64,000 bases of DNA from positions 1-64,000 of the forward strand of contig NZ_FXTE01000007.1 in the NCBI RefSeq assembly GCF_900182615.1, in the 5' to 3' direction. The first letter of the stretch is position 1, and each line of letters starts with the position of its first letter. The stretch is from Ruegeria faecimaris. GTDB lineage: Bacteria > Pseudomonadota > Alphaproteobacteria > Rhodobacterales > Rhodobacteraceae. The notes under the pieces were generated by a model, which was given only the letters and a program-made list of their open reading frames with translations, was not told where the DNA came from and searched no databases. Of the stretch, positions 9,446 through 18,879 are shown piece by piece. Made by a program: the position numbers and the translations under genes.

Positions 9446-9560
9446 CTGATCGGTCCAAGTTGATTGTTAGTGCATCATTGGCCTGTGATCCATTGAGATG
9501 ATGGTTTCGGGAGCTGGCGGGCGGTAGCCCAGTGCACTGTGGGGTCGACCTGCTGACTGA
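9436..9560 (-). mobile_element. 3' end of an IS3-family transposase (relic)
   Basis: On the minus strand, 9547 down to 9467 reads RPHSALGYRPPAPETI, then ISMDHRPMMH and a TAA. RPHSALGYRPP is the hallmark C-terminus of IS3-family OrfB (integrase core, last subdomain). Nothing of the catalytic core remains: the homology stops just before the Arg, where dctQ sequence begins on the other strand. The element end lies near 9436-9460. This is a deletion scar between two unrelated truncated genes. Confidence 0.75.
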
Positions 9561-9810
9561 ACGCGCCGGACCTCGCACTCAATGGCTGGTTGAGGTTTGG
9601 GGGATGATTGGTGTGATCCTGGTCGCTGCGGCTGTTCTCTACAGCCCGGTGATTATGGTGCAGTTCTCATACGATTTCGGGATCTATTCAGACGGGTATC
9701 TGAGCGTTCAAATGTGGATTCCGCAAGGCTTCCTACTCATCGGCATGATGATACTAATCCTTGCGGCTCTGGCTCGCATCTTTACGCTTCTGACGGTGCG
9801 CCGACCATGA
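9550..9810 (+). pseudogene. 3' stub of a TRAP small permease gene (dctQ)
   Basis: The frame from about 9570 encodes WLVEVWGMIGVILVAAAVLYSP and a second hydrophobic segment WIPQGFLLIGMMILILAALAR, the last two membrane helices of a DctQ protein. The stop TGA at 9808-9810 overlaps the start of the following dctM (ATGA). The first half is missing, replaced by the transposase relic, and no dctP is present, so this TRAP system is dead. Confidence 0.7.
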
Positions 9811-11094
9811 GGACGTTTCATATTTTGGCCGGTCTGATTGTCCTCTTGCTCACGGGTATGCCAATCTTTGCCGGGCTCGGGCTTACATCGCTAATCAAAA
9901 TGATGCTGACGGAGGGCAACGTGAACAGCGCGGCTGATACGGTGTTTGCCAAACTGAACAACGGACTTCTTACGGCTATACCGATGTTTGCTTTCTTGGC
10001 TCACGTGATGATCCGTGCCGGCGTGGTTAAGGACCTTTACGAAGCAGCAAATGCAATGGTCGGCCATTTGCGTGGTGGACTTGGGGTCGCCACGATCCTC
10101 TCCTGCACCATATTCGCAGCCATTTCCGGTTCGTCTGTAGCCACAGCACTTAGCTATTGGCTCGACGGCTATCTCGCAGATGAAGCGCTTCAACTACAGC
10201 CCCAGCAATTCCTACGGTGTGATTGCAGCGGGCGGTACGCTCGGGATTCTGATTCCTCCCTCTGGGCCTCTTATTCTCTATGCCATTGTAACCGAGGCCT
10301 CGATCGGAGCTCTTTTCCTAGCCGGGTTGGTGCCGAGTATCATGATGGCTGTCATATTCGCGGTTTGGGCGATGGTCAGCGCTGGGTTTGGGGGCACGGC
10401 TGTCTCTCAACCATTTGCAGGTATGGGCGTTATTTGGTCACGTATGAGGCAGTCGATCTGGGCCTTATTGATGCCACCGGTGGTTTTGGGCGGAATCTAC
10501 CTCGGAGTATTTACGGCTACTGAAGCAGCTTCTATTGGCTGCCTTTACGCGCTGTTCATCAGTGTAGTTGTTTACCGCAATTTCGGTCTGAACGACCCTT
10601 GGGTGACTGCGTTTGAAACAGTGCGCACAACGGCGATGCTGTTCATGATCCTGGCTGCTGCGGCGCTGTTTGGTCACGCCGTAACCATTATTCGCCTGCC
10701 CATAAAGATCGTCGAACAAGTGACGGCAATGGGCCTCAGCCCCGCCATGTTTGTCGTAGCTGTTATGCTGCTCATTCTGGTGCTGGGCATGTTTTTGGAG
10801 ACCATCTCGATCATCCTGGTTACGGCGCCAATCGTTTTTCCTGTCATGCTGGCACTGGGGATCGATCCAATTTGGTACGGCATCCTTCTAATGATCAACC
10901 TCGAACTTGCGCTGATCACACCTCTCGTGGGGATGAATCTCTTCGTCATCAAGGGCATTGCTAAAGCCCCTTTGTACGAGGTCATTCGCGGCGCCTTGCC
11001 ATATGCAGCGCTAATGCTGCTGGGCCTGATCCTCGTCTTTGCATTCCCACCTTTGTCCACGTGGCTTCCCGAGGCGGCGGGGTTCGGCGGCTAA
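9807..11094 (+). pseudogene. TRAP large permease gene (dctM) with a one-base frameshift
   Basis: ATG at 9807 opens a DctM protein that reads normally to AAISGSSVATALS (through 10154). One extra base, the T at 10155, throws the frame; removing it gives IGSTAISQMKRFNYSPSNSYGVIAAGG and the rest of a normal DctM to the TAA at 11092-11094 (ITPLVGMNLFVIKG near the end). The total would be about 428 residues, normal for the family. Both halves are otherwise intact, so the lesion is recent or a sequencing error; loss of half of dctQ next to it favours real decay. Confidence 0.85.
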
Positions 11095-11484
11095 GCAACG
11101 CGTTCATGAAACTCCTTGAGTATTACCCTTTTCATCCTTAACGCCATGTCTCAGTAGGATTGGACCCAATGGCTAGGGCTCGTTTGAGACACTAACCGTA
11201 TACTTTCTGGGTCAGAAATGTCCGACGTTTAGGTTAGAACTGAATGACGTGATCCTCCGACTCATTGAGGTTTTGGCTGTCAATTGAGTCAAAGGTCAGT
11301 GACGTTCCACCTTTCTTGGTCTGGTCGTCATTTTGTGGATCAGTGTCGGAAAAAGTGAACTCTCTCCCCGTATTTCCCAAGTAGCATAACATTGACAGCG
11401 AACGTTGTCAGTCACAGAAGCTGTCAAAAGGGGCCCGACCCGGAGCTGTTTTTAGACCGGTGTCATTACCGAAGGGAGTTGACC
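11095..11484. other. Non-coding interval with a dispersed 26-base motif
   Basis: About 390 bases without a gene. It holds GACGTTTAGGTTAGAACTGA and six more bases (11224-11249), 22 of 26 identical to a stretch at 31436-31461. Near the right end, TGACA and TGTCA (about 11394-11411) form a loose dyad upstream of the next gene, a possible operator. No promoter could be assigned with confidence. Confidence 0.4.
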
Positions 11485-13512
11485 ATGGCGAAACTACTTG
11501 ATCCGTTTCAGCTCAAGCACCTGACGCTGCGCAACCGAATCGTCAGCACCTCTCACGCGCCCAATTACGTCGAAGATGGTCATCCGCGAGACCGTTACAG
11601 GCTGTATCACGAAGAAAAGGCCAAGGGTGGCGTCGCCCTGACAATGATCGGAGGATCGACGAATATCGCTGCCGACAGCCCCTCGGTATTCGGCCAGCTT
11701 TATGCCGGCGACGACAGTATCGTTCCCTGGTTTCGGAAGCTCACGGATGGCGTGCATCTGCATGGGGCCGCTATCATGTGTCAAATCACTCATATGGGAC
11801 GCCGCACTGCTTGGGATGATGGGCATTGGTTACCGGTTATTGCCCCGTCCGGCGTTCGCGAACGCGCGCACCGCGCCTTTCCCAAAGCAATGGAACAAGA
11901 GGACATTGAACGAGTGATCGGCGATTATACCGCTGCGGCGCGACGTTGTCAGCAGGGCGGGTTCGATGGGATCGAGCTTCTGTCCCACTCGCATTTGCTG
12001 GGCCAGTTTCTGTCTCCGCTCACCAACCAACGCGACGATGCCTTTGGTGGAACGTTGAAGAACCGCATGCGCCTGACCCTGCAGGTATTGGATGCGGTGC
12101 GCGCAGAGGTCGGTCCGAAGTTCATACTGTCCATGCGCATCACCGGCGATGAGTTGATTGAGGGCGGGCTGAGCGCCGAGGACTGCATTGCCGCCGCCCG
12201 GATGCTCGAAGATAGTGGCCATGTCGACCTGCTCAACATCCTGGTCGGGGCGCCCTACGATGACCTTGGCCTTGCTGAATGGGTGCGCCCTATGGGTCTG
12301 CCAGCCGCTCCGCATATTACTGTGGCCGGACGCATCCGCGAAGCCGTCAACCTGCCGATCCTACATGCAGGCGGCATCGCAGACATTGCAACGGCTCGCC
12401 ACGCGGTTACAGGCGGCCATGTCGATCTGGTCGGCATGACGCGCGCCCAAATGGCTGATCCTTATTTGGTGGCAAAACTGGCGCGTGGGGAAGAGAATCG
12501 TATCCGTACCTGTGTCGGCCTCGGGTATTGCGTGGACCGGGTCAATCAGGGCAAGCCCGCCGTGTGCGGACACAATGCCGCCACCGGGCGGGAGCAAACT
12601 TTACCCCATGTCATTCCTGCCAGCCGCACCCGAAGGAAGGTGGTTGTCGTCGGCGGTGGACCTGGCGGTCTGGAGGCAGCGCGGGTCAGTGCCTTGCGCG
12701 GTCACGATGTGGTTTTGTTCGAGGCGTCAGATCGGCTGGGGGGGCAGCTTGTTTTGGCAGCCAAGGGCGGGACACGCAGGCAGATATGGGGTGTCGCCGA
12801 TTGGTTGATTTCCGAGGTTAACACCCTTGGTGTTGATCTCCGCATGAATACCTTTGTCGAGGCCAGTGACGTGTTTAGAGAAGCCCCGGATTTAGTCATA
12901 GTTGCTACCGGAGGATGGCCCGAGCCAGTATCCATTCCAGGCGGCGATCTGGCGCTCTCCAGTTGGGAGGTTCTGTCCGGAGAAGCGCGTGTCTCGGGCG
13001 AAGTTCTATTGTTCGACGAGATTGGAGACCATCCCGCGGCAGTCACGGCCGACATGTTGGCAGGCGCTGGCCACAGCGTCGAACTTGTGACCCCCGACCG
13101 GGCGATTCTGCATGACCTTGGCCCAACGACCTCTGCCGTTGCTTTGCGCGATCTGGCAGCCAACGGGGTGACCTTTACCTGCCTCCACGAACTTCGTGCT
13201 CTAAGCCAAGAGGGAAACCGGGTGTGCGCCAGCCTGCGTCATACCTTGACCGGTGATATCACCAAACGTCTTGTAGACCACGTGGTCGTCGAGCAAGGTC
13301 TGATTCCGATAGACGAGCTCTATCATGACCTAAAGCCAGGTTCGCGAAACCTTGGACAGGTCGATCACAAGGCGCTGGTCAATGGTGCGTTCCCGTTCAG
13401 GGAAGAAGAGCCGGATGGCCAGTTCTATCTGGCCCGAATTGGTGACGCGATCGCAGGCCGCAATATGCACGCCGCGATTCTCGACGCTATGCGTATTTGC
13501 TGTTCAGCCTGA
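11485..13512 (+). CDS. DgcA/StcD-like demethylase (FMN/FAD, old yellow enzyme family)
   Basis: Protein of 675 residues with an N-terminal FMN TIM barrel (about 1-340), an iron-sulfur segment and a C-terminal FAD/NAD(P)-binding half (VVVVGGGPGGLEAARV near residue 388), the layout of trimethylamine dehydrogenase and 2,4-dienoyl-CoA reductase. LDPFQLKHLTLRNRI, DRYRLYHEEKAKGG and AHRAFPKAME match the branch of dimethylglycine demethylase DgcA and N-methylproline demethylase StcD best. The cluster region has Cys343, Cys349 and Cys361 but Leu346 where trimethylamine dehydrogenase has its second cysteine. ATG at 11485 is chosen because GAAGGGAG precedes it. Monocistronic; a role in methylated-amine or betaine breakdown is inferred from the family. 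Confidence 0.85.
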   Translation: MAKLLDPFQLKHLTLRNRIVSTSHAPNYVEDGHPRDRYRLYHEEKAKGGVALTMIGGSTNIAADSPSVFGQLYAGDDSIVPWFRKLTDGVHLHGAAIMCQITHMGRRTAWDDGHWLPVIAPSGVRERAHRAFPKAMEQEDIERVIGDYTAAARRCQQGGFDGIELLSHSHLLGQFLSPLTNQRDDAFGGTLKNRMRLTLQVLDAVRAEVGPKFILSMRITGDELIEGGLSAEDCIAAARMLEDSGHVDLLNILVGAPYDDLGLAEWVRPMGLPAAPHITVAGRIREAVNLPILHAGGIADIATARHAVTGGHVDLVGMTRAQMADPYLVAKLARGEENRIRTCVGLGYCVDRVNQGKPAVCGHNAATGREQTLPHVIPASRTRRKVVVVGGGPGGLEAARVSALRGHDVVLFEASDRLGGQLVLAAKGGTRRQIWGVADWLISEVNTLGVDLRMNTFVEASDVFREAPDLVIVATGGWPEPVSIPGGDLALSSWEVLSGEARVSGEVLLFDEIGDHPAAVTADMLAGAGHSVELVTPDRAILHDLGPTTSAVALRDLAANGVTFTCLHELRALSQEGNRVCASLRHTLTGDITKRLVDHVVVEQGLIPIDELYHDLKPGSRNLGQVDHKALVNGAFPFREEEPDGQFYLARIGDAIAGRNMHAAILDAMRICCSA

Positions 13513-13991
13513 GCTGCGCTCCGAGCATTTTTCATCAGTTGCGGCGAAGGCAAAGCTGTACCTCGGCCCGCATCGAAATACCTTCAGGAAAGCAGAAGTT
13601 CGCAGCACTCGCACAGAGACCTAGTTTGCAGGCGAAAAGCAGACCTTAAGTTCGAAATACGATGCTTGCTCTACGCTGGAGGAAGCGGCCGCCCCAGCAA
13701 AGGGCTACCTAATCAATGCGGCATCGAAATACGCTCCCGATACTCAAACTTGGTGCTGTAAACAGGCTTGGCGGTTCAAAACCCACCGGTGCAAAAAACC
13801 AATGCTCGTTGAATTTTCTTGCAGAACCAACAGTACAGTGTTGAGATTGCTTCTGTCATTGGGAGGCTGGTCGGATTTTGATCTGGCCAACGCAATTAGA
13901 TCAACTAGCGACTTAGAGCGACCGCCCCTAACGACGAATTGACGAGTATCGCGCTGGGAATTTCGGCACGACACATAGGGGAGGAAAGAAA
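13513..13991. other. Non-coding interval upstream of the ABC transporter
   Basis: About 480 bases with no supported gene. The word GCATCGAAATAC occurs twice (13571 and 13724 region), a weak direct repeat. The promoter of the ABC operon must lie here but no clear -35/-10 pair was identified. Confidence 0.35.
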
Positions 13992-15017
13992 TTGAAAAAT
14001 CTGACGACAACGCTGGCGGGATCGCTGATAGCATTTGCGGCTTCGCTAACTGCGGCCCAAGCTGAGAAGCTGACGTTTTACTGCTCGGCACAGGAAGATT
14101 GGTGTCAACTCATGGCGCGCAGTTTCGAGGATGCCACCGGCATAGACGTCAATATGACCCGCAAGTCCTCGGGCGAGACGTTTGCACAAATTCGCGCGGA
14201 AAGTTCTAACCCTAAAGGCGATGTATGGTGGGGCGGTACCGGTGATCCCCATTTGCAAGCCGCCGAAGAAGGCTTGACGATGGAGTACGTGTCGCCGATG
14301 CGTGACCAGCTTCACGACTGGGCGATCTCGCAGGCTGAAAGTGCAGGAAACAAGACCATCGGAATTTATTCAGGCGCACTCGGCTACGGCTATAACTCCG
14401 ACCTCTTGGCCGCGAACAGCTTGCCCGAGCCCGCATGTTGGAAAGACTTGCTGAAGCCCGAGTATAAAGGGCACGTGCAAATGGCGAACCCGAATTCCTC
14501 GGGCACCGCTTATACGACGCTTGCCTCGATGGTTCAGATATTTGGCGAAGACGACGGCTTTGAGTTCATGAAGGGCCTACATTCGAATATCAACCAATAC
14601 ACCAAGTCGGGTTCAGCCCCAATCAAGGCCGCCGGCCGGGGTGAGAACACCATCGGTATCGTCTTCATGCATGATGCGGTCAAGCAGGCCGTATCAGGTT
14701 TTCCGGTCAAGGTCGTGGCCCCATGCGAGGGCACAGGCTATGAAATCGGCTCGATGTCGATCATTGATGGCGCTCGAAATGAAGAAGAAGCCAAAAAGTT
14801 CTATGACTGGGCCCTCAGCCCCGAGGCCCAGAACCTTGCGCTTGAGGTTAACGCCTTCCAGGTTCCGTCCAACAAAAATTCGGAGACCTCTGAAAGCGCA
14901 CCTGACATGAGCCAGATCAAGCTTATTGACTATGACTTCAAAAAGTACGGCTCGTCTGACGAACGCAAGCGTCTCTTGCAGAAATGGGACGAAGAGGTCT
15001 CAGTACTGCCACAGTAA
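13992..15017 (+). CDS. ABC transporter substrate-binding protein (FbpA/AfuA type)
   Basis: Periplasmic binding protein of 341 residues; residues 1-25 are a Sec signal peptide ending AAQA. TTG at 13992 is used as start, preceded by GGGGAGG. The mature part begins EKLTFYCSAQEDWCQLMARS and has the type 2 periplasmic-binding motifs GDVWWGGTGDPHLQAAEEG and NPNSSGTAYT. This family includes iron(III)-binding FbpA, sugar-phosphate-binding AfuA and aminoethylphosphonate-binding proteins. The tyrosine pair that binds iron in FbpA is not evident, and two phosphatase-family genes follow, so a phosphorylated organic substrate is more likely than iron. Operon with permease and ATPase. Confidence 0.82.
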   Translation: MKNLTTTLAGSLIAFAASLTAAQAEKLTFYCSAQEDWCQLMARSFEDATGIDVNMTRKSSGETFAQIRAESSNPKGDVWWGGTGDPHLQAAEEGLTMEYVSPMRDQLHDWAISQAESAGNKTIGIYSGALGYGYNSDLLAANSLPEPACWKDLLKPEYKGHVQMANPNSSGTAYTTLASMVQIFGEDDGFEFMKGLHSNINQYTKSGSAPIKAAGRGENTIGIVFMHDAVKQAVSGFPVKVVAPCEGTGYEIGSMSIIDGARNEEEAKKFYDWALSPEAQNLALEVNAFQVPSNKNSETSESAPDMSQIKLIDYDFKKYGSSDERKRLLQKWDEEVSVLPQ

Positions 15018-17234
15018 GTGACTGACACCACACCAAAAACGAACCACCCGGTTCTGATCTTCTGGATTGTTGCCGGGTGGGTAGGTTTCTGCCTACTGCC
15101 ATGGTTCATGGTGGAGGATGGCATTTGGTCATTCGTATGGCTGGTCGATGGATATCCGTTCGATGAAGATTATGCGCCCGCCGTTTTCCTGATCGGACAG
15201 GGCGAAAAGCTGTGGCTTACGCCGCTTTTGGTCCCGCTTACCTTGCCTTTGTTGATACTCGGCAAACCGAAGTCCGATCCACAATACGCACGTATCCTGA
15301 TTTTGGCTGGTGCCTTGGGTTTTGGCTGGCTGATTGCGCAAGGGTTCTCAATTGGCATTCGCGGATTCAATTTCGACTGGATGAAGGCGCTGTTCGGAGA
15401 ACCGAAGATCCGCCAGTTCGGCATGGGATACGGCGCGATGATCTGCGCCACAGCGTTCCTGTTCCTTTTAACTCAGGGTATTGCGGCCCGCGGCGCAATA
15501 AATGGCGACGTTTTCGTCGTCAGCGCTATTGGTGGCGTAATCACCATTGTTACAATTTTCGTTTTCTTTCCAATTGCGAAGATGTTGTTTGCCGCCTTCG
15601 TTACCGAAGATGGTGCCTATTCAGTTTCGGTATTTGCCTCGAAATTCTTTGATGACCGACTTTGGGGATTGGGCTGTTTTGCCGGTGCCAAATGCGGGGC
15701 CGCGTGGAACTCTCTGTTTCTTGCAGTTCTTGTGGGCTTCATCACAACCGCGCTTGGCCTTTGTTTCGCGCTTGTCGTCACACGGTCAGGTTTTCGTTTT
15801 AAACGCGGGATGCGCGCGTTGACAGTTTTGCCGATTATCACACCGCCCTTCGTGATTGGTCTTGCACTGATCCTGCTGTTTGGGCTTTCCGGTTCGGTCA
15901 CCAAATTTGTTGCCGAGATCTTTGGTGTGCAGCCTACGCGCTGGCTTTATGGCATGCCCGGGGTGCTAATCGCTCAGACTCTGGCATTTACGCCGATCGC
16001 CTTTCTGGTTTTGATCGGGGTGGTCGAAGGGGTGTCACCTTCGATGGAAGAGGCTGCCCAAACTCTGCGGGCAAATCGTTGGCAAACCTTCAAAACCGTG
16101 TCCCTGCCTCTGATGCGTCCCGGCCTGGCCAATGCCTTCCTGCTTGGGTTCATCGAATCCATGGCCGACTTTGGCAACCCGCTTGTTTTGGGCGGGAATT
16201 TCGATGTGCTGTCGACCGAGATTTTCTTTGCCATCGTCGGAGCGCAGTACGATCAGGGCCGTGCTGCTGTTCTGGCCATGGTGCTCTTGTTCTTCACACT
16301 TTCCGCCTTCTATGCGCAGCGCGCGTGGCTGGGGAAAAAGAGTTATACCACCGTTTCCGGCAAGGGCGACGCGGGTGTGCACCCCTTGATGCCGCGCGGC
16401 CTTGCCATACCGGTTCTGGGCATTGCAATTGCCTGGGCGGTTTTCACTGCCGTGGTTTACGGGATGATCATCTATGGAAGTATCGTCGAACTGTGGGGCG
16501 TTGATAACTCGCTGACGTTCAAGCACTACGTCACAGCCTTTTCGGTTCGCTTCGAAGAAGAAGGTATTCGCTGGACCGGAGCCGCCTGGGACAGTTTCTG
16601 GACCACAATCACCATTGCTGCTATTGCCGCACCGTTGACGGCCGCCGTGGGGTTGGTCACTGCCTATCTGCTGACACGGCAAAGTTTTGCGGGAAAGAAT
16701 GCGTTTGAGTTTGGTACGATGCTCTCTTTCGCTATTCCCGGCACGGTTATTGGCGTCAGCTATATCCTGGCATTCAACGTGCCCCCGATCGAGATCACCG
16801 GCACGGGCGTTATCCTTGTCGTCAGCTTTATCTTCCGCAATATGCCGGTTGGGGTTCGCGCGGGTATTGCGTCTATGTCACAATTAGACAAGTCGCTTGA
16901 CGAGTCTTCGCTGACGCTCGGTGCAAATTCCTGGCAGACTTTCAGGCGGGTAATTCTTCCTCTTTTACGGCCCGCTATCCTAGCTGCGCTGGTTTACAGT
17001 TTTGTCCGGGCCATGACGGCGATTTCGGCGGTGATATTCCTTGTTTCAGCAGAGTATGACATGGCTACCAGCTACATTATCGGTCGGGTCGAAAACAACG
17101 ATTACGGTCTTGCAATCGCATATTCCACAACGCTGATCTTCGTGATGTTGGCGGCAGTCGGGATGTTACAAATCCTCGTGGGCCGTGTTCAGATCGGGCG
17201 ACGTACACAACTCGGGACAGAGAAAACGACATGA
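15018..17234 (+). CDS. ABC transporter permease, fused double domain (FbpB type)
   Basis: Fused permease of 738 residues. A GTG start follows the binding-protein stop with no gap. After an N-terminal membrane region of about 200 residues not seen in the shortest relatives come two BPD_transp_1 domains, each with the EAA-loop that docks the ATPase: MEEAAQTLRANRWQTFKTVSLP and DESSLTLGANSWQTFRRVILP. It overlaps the ATPase gene by 4 bases. The fusion of both halves in one chain is usual for FbpB/AfuB. Confidence 0.88.
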   Translation: MTDTTPKTNHPVLIFWIVAGWVGFCLLPWFMVEDGIWSFVWLVDGYPFDEDYAPAVFLIGQGEKLWLTPLLVPLTLPLLILGKPKSDPQYARILILAGALGFGWLIAQGFSIGIRGFNFDWMKALFGEPKIRQFGMGYGAMICATAFLFLLTQGIAARGAINGDVFVVSAIGGVITIVTIFVFFPIAKMLFAAFVTEDGAYSVSVFASKFFDDRLWGLGCFAGAKCGAAWNSLFLAVLVGFITTALGLCFALVVTRSGFRFKRGMRALTVLPIITPPFVIGLALILLFGLSGSVTKFVAEIFGVQPTRWLYGMPGVLIAQTLAFTPIAFLVLIGVVEGVSPSMEEAAQTLRANRWQTFKTVSLPLMRPGLANAFLLGFIESMADFGNPLVLGGNFDVLSTEIFFAIVGAQYDQGRAAVLAMVLLFFTLSAFYAQRAWLGKKSYTTVSGKGDAGVHPLMPRGLAIPVLGIAIAWAVFTAVVYGMIIYGSIVELWGVDNSLTFKHYVTAFSVRFEEEGIRWTGAAWDSFWTTITIAAIAAPLTAAVGLVTAYLLTRQSFAGKNAFEFGTMLSFAIPGTVIGVSYILAFNVPPIEITGTGVILVVSFIFRNMPVGVRAGIASMSQLDKSLDESSLTLGANSWQTFRRVILPLLRPAILAALVYSFVRAMTAISAVIFLVSAEYDMATSYIIGRVENNDYGLAIAYSTTLIFVMLAAVGMLQILVGRVQIGRRTQLGTEKTT

Positions 17235-18304
17235 CCGAAACGACTATAGCAACTAAAGCCGCGCCTGTTCGTTTCGAGGGGGTTTCGAAAGTGTTCGGCA
17301 GGGATGTGGTGGCTGTCGACAGCATCGATCTACACGTCCAGGCCGGCAAGTTGGTGACGCTTTTGGGCCCTTCTGGTTGCGGCAAAACGACGACGTTGCG
17401 CATGATCGCAGGTCTGGAAATGGCGACCTCGGGCCGAATTCTGATCGGCGACCGAGACGTGACCAAATTACCCGCTACCGACCGTGACGTGTCGATGGTA
17501 TTCCAATCCTACGCGCTTTTTCCTCATATGAGCGTGCTGGAAAACGTCATGTATGGGTTGACCTTTTCCGGCTTCGACAAGCGCGAGTCCCGATCGCGCG
17601 CGCTGCATGGGTTAGACTTGGTTGGCCTGAAGGGCTTCGACAACCGTTTGCCAAGTGAACTCTCCGGCGGGCAGCAACAGCGCGTTGCCGTCGCTCGTGC
17701 GTTGGTTTTGGAACCGCAGGTTTTGCTCTTTGACGAACCTCTCTCAAACCTCGATGCAAAACTGCGCCGCCAGGTGCGCGAAGATATCCGCGCCATTCAG
17801 CAAGATCTCGGTTTGACCGTCGTCTATGTGACTCACGATCAGGAAGAAGCCCTTGCCGTTTCAGATGAGATTGTCGTCATGCGCAACGCTGCCATCGCAC
17901 AGATCGGCACGCCGCGTAAACTCTATGATGCGCCGGTTGACCGGTTTGTGGCCGATTTCATTGGTGAGGCTAACCTGATCAGCTGCACTATTTTTTCCGT
18001 CAAAGGCGATCTAGCCACGATCGAAATCGAGGGCTATCAACACACACTCCCTTCTCGTGGCCTAACGCCTGGTCCCGCAACACTGGCCGTGCGCCCGTCA
18101 CGGATATTGATTGGATCTGATATCGGCATCCCGGCCAAAGTTGCCAAGGCGACCTATGTTGGCGTGCGGATGGAGTACACTCTGGCCGGTGCCTTCGGGC
18201 AGGTATTTGCTGTGCAGGACGACGTGGACGAGCCACTGGAAATCGGCTCGGAAGTCAAAATGTCTTTTGCCGAACGTGGCCCCGTTCTGTTGCCGGAAGG
18301 GTGA
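17231..18304 (+). CDS. ABC transporter ATP-binding protein (FbpC type)
   Basis: ATPase of 357 residues: Walker A GPSGCGKTTT, Q-loop MVFQSYALFPHMSV, signature LSGGQQQRVAVARAL, Walker B VLLFDEPLSNLDAKLR, H-loop VTHDQEEAL, then a C-terminal TOBE domain (about 280-357). It powers the permease encoded before it. The stop at 18302-18304 is one base before the start of the phosphatase pseudogene, so that gene was once part of this operon. Confidence 0.92.
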   Translation: MTETTIATKAAPVRFEGVSKVFGRDVVAVDSIDLHVQAGKLVTLLGPSGCGKTTTLRMIAGLEMATSGRILIGDRDVTKLPATDRDVSMVFQSYALFPHMSVLENVMYGLTFSGFDKRESRSRALHGLDLVGLKGFDNRLPSELSGGQQQRVAVARALVLEPQVLLFDEPLSNLDAKLRRQVREDIRAIQQDLGLTVVYVTHDQEEALAVSDEIVVMRNAAIAQIGTPRKLYDAPVDRFVADFIGEANLISCTIFSVKGDLATIEIEGYQHTLPSRGLTPGPATLAVRPSRILIGSDIGIPAKVAKATYVGVRMEYTLAGAFGQVFAVQDDVDEPLEIGSEVKMSFAERGPVLLPEG

Positions 18305-18305
18305 C

Positions 18306-18873
18306 GTGGGTAAACTTTTAGTCGTCTCTCACCCGGAGGTCGTCCTTGAGCCAGAGAAACCAGTCACCGAATAGGGTTTGAGTGAAATTGGCCGCGCCCG
18401 AGCCGACACATTTTCACAAAGTAAGACCATGTCTAGCGTGACAGATATCTGGTCCAGTACCGAGCGAAAAGCGTCCGATACAGACGCTATCCTTGCAAAG
18501 CCTTTGGGGCTGGTCACGAATTCCGAACCTGGGTTGGGAGAGAACGACCGAAGCACTACCGGGTTCCTTCCTCCCTCGATATTCAAGGTCCGCTGCTTAC
18601 ACCTTCTTCAAGGCACCCAAGTCCAGCTTCTGCAGTTGGGAAACAGCCCATGCTGCGCAACTGCGTATCGTTCGAACAGTCCTGTCAATCGTCAAAAACC
18701 ACGACAGAAGAGACTTGGCCATTTTAAACCACGGCGCGGTCGGAACACTGCTTTGATGCCATCTTGCAGGGAAGAAAATCGATCGGCTGTTTGTGCAACC
18801 TGGGCAGGGCCACTTCTGGCGCGCGGATATTAAAACTCTTCAACCTGAATTCGGGTCGAGCCCGATTACCTGA
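18306..18873 (+). pseudogene. Histidine phosphatase (phosphoglycerate mutase-like) pseudogene
   Basis: GTG at 18306 opens LLVVSHPEVVLEPEKPVTE, then TAG at 18372-18374 where relatives have Trp; the same frame continues GLSEIGRARADTFSQSKTMS, IWSSTERKASDTDAILA and LGENDRSTTGFLPP. Around 18585-18600 the reading shifts by one base to the frame reading SWETAHAAQLRIVRTVLSIV and LAILNHGAVGTLL, followed by TGA at 18754, again where a Trp is expected, then GQGHFWRAD and a final TGA at 18871-18873. Two Trp-to-stop changes and one frameshift leave no functional product. Such phosphatases accompany AfuABC-like importers and would remove phosphate from an imported compound. Confidence 0.85.
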
Positions 18874-18879
18874 ACGACG

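Noticed and set aside
9597..10523. Continuous 308-codon frame through the second dctM
   Set aside because: It is a mixture: out-of-frame dctQ at the start, true DctM sequence from 9807 to 10154, then shifted nonsense after the extra base at 10155.
11392..11484. Longer N-terminus of the DgcA/StcD-like enzyme
   Set aside because: No ribosome binding site, and family homology begins at the ATG at 11485.
8090..18374. Amber codons in the HupE-like and histidine-phosphatase genes as pyrrolysine sites
   Set aside because: No pyl genes are visible, the MttB-family gene has no amber codon, and the phosphatase gene has further lesions that show simple decay.
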